Source of the DNA: Agrobacterium fabrum str. C58
GTDB lineage: Bacteria > Pseudomonadota > Alphaproteobacteria > Rhizobiales > Rhizobiaceae
Assembly (NCBI RefSeq): GCF_000092025.1
Contig: NC_003062.2
Location: 60,001 to 124,000, forward strand
Length of the DNA stretch: 64,000 bases
Reading direction: 5' to 3'
Made by a program: the position numbers and the translations under genes. Under the pieces are notes generated by a model. The model ran no database searches and was not told where the DNA came from. It saw nothing but the letters and a program-made list of their open reading frames with translations. This document shows, piece after piece, positions 59,387 to 64,000 of the stretch (position 1 is the stretch's first letter; every line of letters begins with the position of its first letter).

Positions 59387-60729
59387 CCATGTCGCGGGTT
59401 CTGTTGATCGACGACGAGGAGGAGCTGCGCTTTTCCACCGCCCAGGCACTGGAGCTTTCCGGTTTTGCCGTCACCATGCTGGCGAGCGCGGAACATGCGC
59501 TCGAACTGATCGGCTACAGCTTCGACGGTGTCGTGGTCAGCGATATCCGCATGCCCGGCATGGATGGCATGACGCTGCTGCAGAAGGTACGGGAGCTTGA
59601 CCCGGAAATACCCGTCATCCTGATGACGGGCCATGGCGATGTGCAGCTTGCCGTCAACGCCATGCGCAACGGTGCTTATGACTTCATCGAAAAACCCTTC
59701 ACCCCGCAATATCTCGCCGGCATCATCAAGAGGGCAAATGACCGGCGCGCACTGGTGCTGGAAAACCGCCGCCTGAAGGCGGTTGCCGGCAAGCATGACG
59801 ATCTCGAAACACGCCTGCCCGGCAGAACCCAGGTCATGGTCGATCTGCGCTACCGCATCCGCGCCATCGGCGCGACAGACGCCGATACGCTGATCGTGGG
59901 TGATACTGGGGCCGGCAAGGAGGTGGTGGCGCGGGCGCTGCACGATATCAGCGCCAGAGCCAACCGACCCTTCGTCGCGATCAATTGTGCTGCCCTTCCG
60001 CAGACGCTGATCGAGAGCGAATTGTTCGGCCATGAGGCCGGTGCTTTTCCGGGCGCACTGCGCTCCCGTTATGGCAAGTTCGAACATGCCCGGGGCGGCA
60101 CCATCCTGCTGGATGAGATTGGCTCCATGCCTTTCGAATTGCAGGGGCGCTTCCTGCGCGTCTTGCAAGAGCGGGTGATTACCCGTCTCGGCTCCAATGA
60201 GACGGTCGAACTCGATGTCCGCTTCATCGCCACCAGCAAGGTCGATCTGGAGCAGGAAGTTGCGGCCGGCCGGTTCCGCGCAGACCTTCTTTATCGCCTG
60301 AACGTGGCGACGCTTCTTGTGCCTTCGCTTTCGCAGCGGAGTGCGGACATACCGCTGCTCTTCCTGCATCTGGTACGGGAAGCCGCCGCCCGTTACGGGC
60401 GGGAGGATATGGACGTGCCGCAGCATCTGCTTTCCGCCGTTTCGCTGCGGGAATGGCCGGGCAACGTGCGGGAATTGCGCAATGCCGCGGATCGTTTCGT
60501 GCTCGGTTTGGAAAGCGATGTGTCCGAGGTGTCGCTGGCGCTTGATGATGACGGCACCTCGACGCTGGCGCCGCGGGTTGCCGCTTATGAAAAAAGCCTG
60601 ATCGCGCATGCCATTGCAGTGCATGGCGGAAATTTGAAATCCGTCTATGAAAGCCTCGGTATTTCACGCAAAACGCTATATGAAAAAATGCAGAAATACG
60701 GGCTGCATCGGCATATGACCGAGGTCTGA
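59383..60729 (+). CDS. dctD: Sigma-54-dependent response regulator DctD
   Basis: 448 aa. Receiver domain (about 1-120; acidic DDEEE, phospho-Asp in VVVSDIRMPGMDG about 55, Lys in EKPF). AAA+ domain (about 145-370): Walker A VGDTGAGKEVVARALH, Walker B TILLDEIGSMP. The sigma-54-contact loop reads GAFPGA (about 220-225) where GAFTGA is standard. A Fis-type HTH ends the protein (GGNLKSVYESLGISRKTLYEKM). It overlaps dctB by 4 bases. Lies upstream of tctCBA, its likely target. Confidence 0.92.
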   Translation: MTMSRVLLIDDEEELRFSTAQALELSGFAVTMLASAEHALELIGYSFDGVVVSDIRMPGMDGMTLLQKVRELDPEIPVILMTGHGDVQLAVNAMRNGAYDFIEKPFTPQYLAGIIKRANDRRALVLENRRLKAVAGKHDDLETRLPGRTQVMVDLRYRIRAIGATDADTLIVGDTGAGKEVVARALHDISARANRPFVAINCAALPQTLIESELFGHEAGAFPGALRSRYGKFEHARGGTILLDEIGSMPFELQGRFLRVLQERVITRLGSNETVELDVRFIATSKVDLEQEVAAGRFRADLLYRLNVATLLVPSLSQRSADIPLLFLHLVREAAARYGREDMDVPQHLLSAVSLREWPGNVRELRNAADRFVLGLESDVSEVSLALDDDGTSTLAPRVAAYEKSLIAHAIAVHGGNLKSVYESLGISRKTLYEKMQKYGLHRHMTEV

Positions 60730-60824
60730 TGGGTGGATTTCCACCCATGGATGAGGCTCTTTGGGTTGAAATCCACCCATTGCCATCCATTGATAGCGAT
60801 AAAAGTGGATGGCGTGAAGAGAGC
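60729..60824 (+). promoter_or_regulatory. Probable tctCBA control region: tandem DctD-like palindromes and a -24/-12 element
   Basis: UAS1 ATGGGTGG-ATTT-CCACCCAT (60729-60748), a perfect 8+8 palindrome. UAS2 TGGGTTGAA/ATCCACCCA (60762-60779), imperfect, 32 bp downstream (three helical turns). Then TGGCGTGAAGAGAGC at 60810-60824, with GG and GC at the right 10-base distance of a sigma-54 promoter, although other consensus bases differ. GCCATCCA/TGGATGGC also brackets 60782-60813. Confidence 0.55.
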
Positions 60825-60928
60825 GCCGTTGCTGAACGGCGATCTCGGATCGCAAATACCGTCACCCCGGCCGCCATGGAGGAGCATGCGCGGCTGAAGT
60901 GGCGATCATTTTCATCCGGGAGGAATCG

Positions 60929-61912
60929 ATGAAAATACTGAACACAGTTACCGGCCTTGCTGCCGCCGCTGCCGTTTCCCTTTTTGCGCTGTCCGCATCC
61001 GCTCAGAACTATCCCGAGCGTAATATCACCATGGTCGTGCCCTTTGCCGCCGGCGGTCCGACGGATACGGTCGCGCGCCTTGTCGCAGAATCCATGTCGA
61101 AGGATCTCGGCCAGCAGATCATCGTTGAAAATGTCGGCGGTGCAGGCGGTACGCTGGGTGCTGGCCGTGTGGCCGCAGCTGATCCGGACGGCTATACGGT
61201 GCTTCTGCACCACATCGGCATGGCGACCAGCGCCACGCTTTATCGCAAGCTCGCCTACGATACGACAAACGCCTTCGAATATGTCGGCCTTGTCACCGAA
61301 GTACCGATGACCATCCTGTCGCGCAAGAACCTCGAGACCAAGGACCTCAAGGGTCTGATCGACTACGCCAAGGCGAACAAGGATAAGGTCACCGTCGCCA
61401 ATGCCGGCATCGGCGCGGCGTCCCACCTGTGCGGCATGCTGTTCATGAGCGCCATCGAGACGCCACTGGTCACAGTCCCTTACAAGGGCACCGGCCCTGC
61501 CATGACCGATCTGCTCGGCGGCCAGGTGGATATCATGTGTGACCAGACCACCAACACCACCAAGCAGATCCAGGGCGGGACCGTGAAAGCCTATGCCGTA
61601 ACGACGGCCAAGCGGCTGGACGTGCTGCCGGATGTGCCGACGGTTGTCGAAGCGGGCCTCCCGAAGCTTGAGGTGGGTATCTGGCACGGTATCTACACGC
61701 CGAAGGGTACGCCTGCCGAAATCAACGAGAAGCTCTCCAAGTCGCTGCAAGTCGCGCTGAAGGATAAGAATGTCGCGGCCCGTTTTGCCGAACTCGGCAC
61801 CACGCCCTCGTCGGAAAGCGATGCGACGCCGGCGGCGCTGAAGGCCAAGCTTGAGAGCGAAATCGCTCGCTGGAAGCCGGTCATCGAGTCCGCCGGCCAA
61901 TATGCCGATTGA
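60929..61912 (+). CDS. tctC: Tripartite tricarboxylate transporter, solute-binding protein TctC
   Basis: 327 aa. Signal peptide MKILNTVTGLAAAAAVSLFA...ASAQ (cleavage near 24). TTT/Bug-family periplasmic fold: ITMVVPFAAGGPTDTVAR (about 34-51), PDGYTVLLHH, NAGIGAASHLCGML. Binds citrate or another carboxylate. Start at 60929 has GGGAGGA. First of tctCBA; a strong hairpin follows, again suggesting that binding protein is made in excess. Confidence 0.93.
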   Translation: MKILNTVTGLAAAAAVSLFALSASAQNYPERNITMVVPFAAGGPTDTVARLVAESMSKDLGQQIIVENVGGAGGTLGAGRVAAADPDGYTVLLHHIGMATSATLYRKLAYDTTNAFEYVGLVTEVPMTILSRKNLETKDLKGLIDYAKANKDKVTVANAGIGAASHLCGMLFMSAIETPLVTVPYKGTGPAMTDLLGGQVDIMCDQTTNTTKQIQGGTVKAYAVTTAKRLDVLPDVPTVVEAGLPKLEVGIWHGIYTPKGTPAEINEKLSKSLQVALKDKNVAARFAELGTTPSSESDATPAALKAKLESEIARWKPVIESAGQYAD

Positions 61913-61924
61913 TGAACGCGGAAC

Positions 61925-61949
61925 GACCGGCGGTATCTCGCCGCCGGTC
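61925..61949 (+). terminator. Intercistronic hairpin tctC-tctB
   Basis: GACCGGCGG-TATCTCG-CCGCCGGTC, perfect 9-bp stem, no T-run. Same placement as the hairpin after frcB. Confidence 0.6.
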
Positions 61950-62011
61950 GACTGCGGTCGTTTCAACAGGCGGACCGGTGTGGCGCCGGCCGTGATGGAG
62001 GGGCATCTTTC

Positions 62012-62473
62012 ATGAAGTCTTTATTTAATGACCCTGCCGAGGCAATCTGCGGGGCAATTTTCATGGGGCTCGGCGTCTTTTTCGCTTTGCAGTCCTATGG
62101 GCTGGAAATCGGAACCGCCTTTCGTATGGGTCCCGGCTATTTCCCGCTCGTTCTGGCAATCATCCTGATCCTGCTCGGCGGTATCATATTCCTGCGGTCG
62201 GCCCGCCCGGCCGGTGAGGGGATTGGAGCAATCGCCTGGCGCGGCATATTTTTCATTTTGCCCGCGCCGATCTTTTTCGGTTTCACTGTCCGGGGTCTTG
62301 GCTTTGTGCCGGCACTGTTTTTCAGCGCGCTCATCGCCTCCTTCGCCTCGCACAAGATGAGCCCGCTCATGGCGGTCATTCTTTCCGCAGCCATCACGGT
62401 CTTTTCCGTCGCTGTTTTCAATTATGGTCTCGGCCTGCCGTTCCAGCGCTTCGGCCCCTGGCTTAAATTTTGA
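62012..62473 (+). CDS. tctB: Tripartite tricarboxylate transporter, small membrane subunit TctB
   Basis: 153 aa with four membrane helices. The family signature YxxG-like FRMGPGYFPLVLAIILILLG is near residues 37-56. Partner of TctA. Ends 9 bases before tctA; preceded by GGAGGGGCAT at about 61997. Confidence 0.92.
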   Translation: MKSLFNDPAEAICGAIFMGLGVFFALQSYGLEIGTAFRMGPGYFPLVLAIILILLGGIIFLRSARPAGEGIGAIAWRGIFFILPAPIFFGFTVRGLGFVPALFFSALIASFASHKMSPLMAVILSAAITVFSVAVFNYGLGLPFQRFGPWLKF

Positions 62474-62482
62474 GGTGCTGCG

Positions 62483-63988
62483 ATGGATCTGCTCAATAAT
62501 CTTGCTCTCGGTTTCGTCACCGCCTCATCGCTGGCAAACCTGTTCTTCTGCCTGATCGGCGTGCTGCTTGGCACCCTGATCGGCGTGCTGCCCGGTATCG
62601 GCGCGACGGCGACCATCGCCATGCTGCTGCCGATCACGTTCCAGCTCGAACCCGTCTCGTCGCTGATCATGCTCGCCGGCATTTATTACGGCGCGCAATA
62701 TGGCGGTTCCACCACCGCCATCCTGATCAATATGCCCGGTGAATCGTCCTCAGCCGTCACCGCCATCGATGGCTATCAGATGGCACGTAAGGGCAAGGCC
62801 GGTGCCGCACTTGCCATTGCCGCTATCGGCTCGTTCTTCGCCGGCACGGTTTCCACCTTCCTCGTGGCGATCTTCGCGCCGCCCTTGACGGCGATTGCGC
62901 TGGAATTCGGCGCGGCGGAATATTTCTCGTTGATGGTTGTCGGCCTCGTGTCGTCGATCGCGCTTGCACATGGCTCCATCGTCAAGGCGCTGGCCATGGT
63001 CGTCCTTGGTCTGCTGCTCGGTCTTGTCGGCACCGATATTTACAGTGGCACGCCGCGCTTCACCCTCGGCATTCGCGAATATGCCGATGGCTTGAATTTC
63101 GTGGCTGTCGCCGTGGGGGTGTTCGGTATCGCCGAAATCCTGCGCAACCTCGAAAACGAGCGGACCCGCTCTGTGCTGATCGCCAAAGTCAGCAGCCTGA
63201 TGCCGTCGAAGGAGGACTTCAAGGCCATGATCGGTCCGGTGCTGCGCGGCACCGCCATCGGTTCTGCACTGGGTATCCTGCCCGGAGGCGGAGCGATTCT
63301 CGCTGCCTTTGCATCCTATACCGTCGAAAAACGCGTCTCCAAGAACCCGGAAGAATTCGGGCATGGCGCGGTGGCCGGTGTTGCCGGTCCGGAATCGGCC
63401 AACAATGCCGGTGCCCAGACATCCTTCATTCCGCTGCTCACCCTCGGCATCCCCGCCAACCCGGTGATGGCGTTGATGATCGGTGCGATGATCATTCAGG
63501 GCATCGTGCCGGGTCCGAACGTCGCGACCGAACAGCCGGCGTTGTTCTGGGGCATCATCGCCTCCATGTGGATCGGCAACCTGATGCTCGTCATCCTCAA
63601 CCTGCCCTTGATCGGGCTGTGGGTTAAGCTCTTGACGGTGCCTTATTACGTGCTGTTCCCCATCATCATGGCCTTCTGCGCCATCGGGGTCTACAGCGTC
63701 AATTCCAACGTCTTTGATCTCTACGCCGTCGCCTTCTTCGGTTTCATCGGTTACGTGCTGGTGAAATTGCGCTGCGAACCCGCCCCGCTGCTGCTCGGTT
63801 TCGTGCTCGGGCCGCTGCTGGAGGAGAACCTGAGGCGCGCGATGATCCTGTCGCGCGGAGATCCGACGACCTTCGTCACCCGGCCGATCAGCGCCACCCT
63901 GCTTTTCATCGCTCTGGCCGTTCTGATCATCGTCTTCCTGCCGAGCGTGAAGAAGAAACGCGAAGAGGTTTTCGTCGAAGAAGACTGA
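62483..63988 (+). CDS. tctA: Tripartite tricarboxylate transporter, large membrane subunit TctA
   Basis: 501 aa, about eleven to twelve membrane helices. Conserved first helix pair [17 protein letters not shown] (about residues 33-49) and [20 protein letters not shown] (about 72-91), with a mirrored [13 protein letters not shown] in the second half (about 264-276). Translocation subunit driven by cation symport. Complete, with the stop 12 bases before the window end. Confidence 0.95.
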   Translation: MDLLNNLALGFVTASSLANLFFCLIGVLLGTLIGVLPGIGATATIAMLLPITFQLEPVSSLIMLAGIYYGAQYGGSTTAILINMPGESSSAVTAIDGYQMARKGKAGAALAIAAIGSFFAGTVSTFLVAIFAPPLTAIALEFGAAEYFSLMVVGLVSSIALAHGSIVKALAMVVLGLLLGLVGTDIYSGTPRFTLGIREYADGLNFVAVAVGVFGIAEILRNLENERTRSVLIAKVSSLMPSKEDFKAMIGPVLRGTAIGSALGILPGGGAILAAFASYTVEKRVSKNPEEFGHGAVAGVAGPESANNAGAQTSFIPLLTLGIPANPVMALMIGAMIIQGIVPGPNVATEQPALFWGIIASMWIGNLMLVILNLPLIGLWVKLLTVPYYVLFPIIMAFCAIGVYSVNSNVFDLYAVAFFGFIGYVLVKLRCEPAPLLLGFVLGPLLEENLRRAMILSRGDPTTFVTRPISATLLFIALAVLIIVFLPSVKKKREEVFVEED

Positions 63989-64000
63989 GCAGCATCAAAA

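Noticed and set aside
60224..61966. 580-codon minus-strand frame across dctD and tctC
   Set aside because: It runs through two well-supported genes and the control region between them.

Overview
The window looks like chromosomal DNA of a Rhizobiaceae alphaproteobacterium, most likely an Agrobacterium (biovar 1 / A. fabrum-like) primary chromosome. The reasons are the rrn-type 23S-5S-tRNA-fMet end, the frcR/frcBCAK fructose operon, a cobalamin riboswitch before nrdHIEF, rhizobial C-rich sRNAs near cspA and polA, and high-GC codon use throughout. The genus call is an inference from recognised families; no search was run. I see no insertion sequence, phage, CRISPR array or replication origin.

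Layout. 1-3090: 3' part of a 23S rRNA, a 5S rRNA and tRNA-fMet with their terminators. 3196-10288: recQ, then the fructose uptake locus with the ROK repressor gene frcR divergent from frcB-frcC-frcA-frcK. 10289-14751: a long, heavily folded leader (promoter, likely NrdR box, cobalamin riboswitch, palindromic repeat) and the class Ib ribonucleotide reductase operon nrdHIEF. 14781-24329: a mixed housekeeping stretch (lipoprotein hydrolase, recF, MoeB/ThiF-like E1, GNAT, secreted protein, 2-hydroxyacid dehydrogenase, SH3 protein, adenosine kinase-type PfkB, AEC carrier, RsmC-like methyltransferase). 24413-34692: the classical rimP-nusA-ylxR-infB-rbfA-truB-rpsO-pnp cluster on the minus strand, preceded by a possible attenuator.

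34857-49353: an MFS carrier, a lytic transglycosylase, recR, a MOSC gene, ybaB and dnaX, the SRP RNA gene, a HIT protein and nudC, pheA and kdsB, membrane cytochrome c cycM, an ExoY-like sugar transferase, a bifunctional class A penicillin-binding protein and a YbaK deacylase. 49475-53134: an RNA-rich stretch with an alpha-r14-type sRNA bearing three anti-Shine-Dalgarno loops, cspA, an M20 dipeptidase, a MarR regulator, a minus-strand alpha-r7-type sRNA and a small membrane protein. 53217-57397: polA, a DUF1868 2H phosphoesterase and rpmF. 57560-63988: a DctB/DctD two-component pair directly followed by a complete tctCBA tripartite tricarboxylate transporter, with tandem palindromes and a -24/-12-like element between them.

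How parts work together. FrcR probably represses frcBCAK until fructose-type sugars are present. The nrd leader probably shuts down the B12-independent reductase when cobalamin allows a B12-dependent enzyme (not in this window) to work, with NrdR adding dNTP control. The minus-strand cluster couples transcription elongation, 30S maturation, initiation and RNA decay. DctBD probably senses a carboxylate and switches on tctCBA through sigma-54. The least described points are the composite nrd leader, the rimP leader with overlapping tiny ORFs and a hairpin, the dctD-tctC control region with the GAFPGA variant, and a possible tiny protein motif (TDVLA..NGxKxR) seen twice before terminators.
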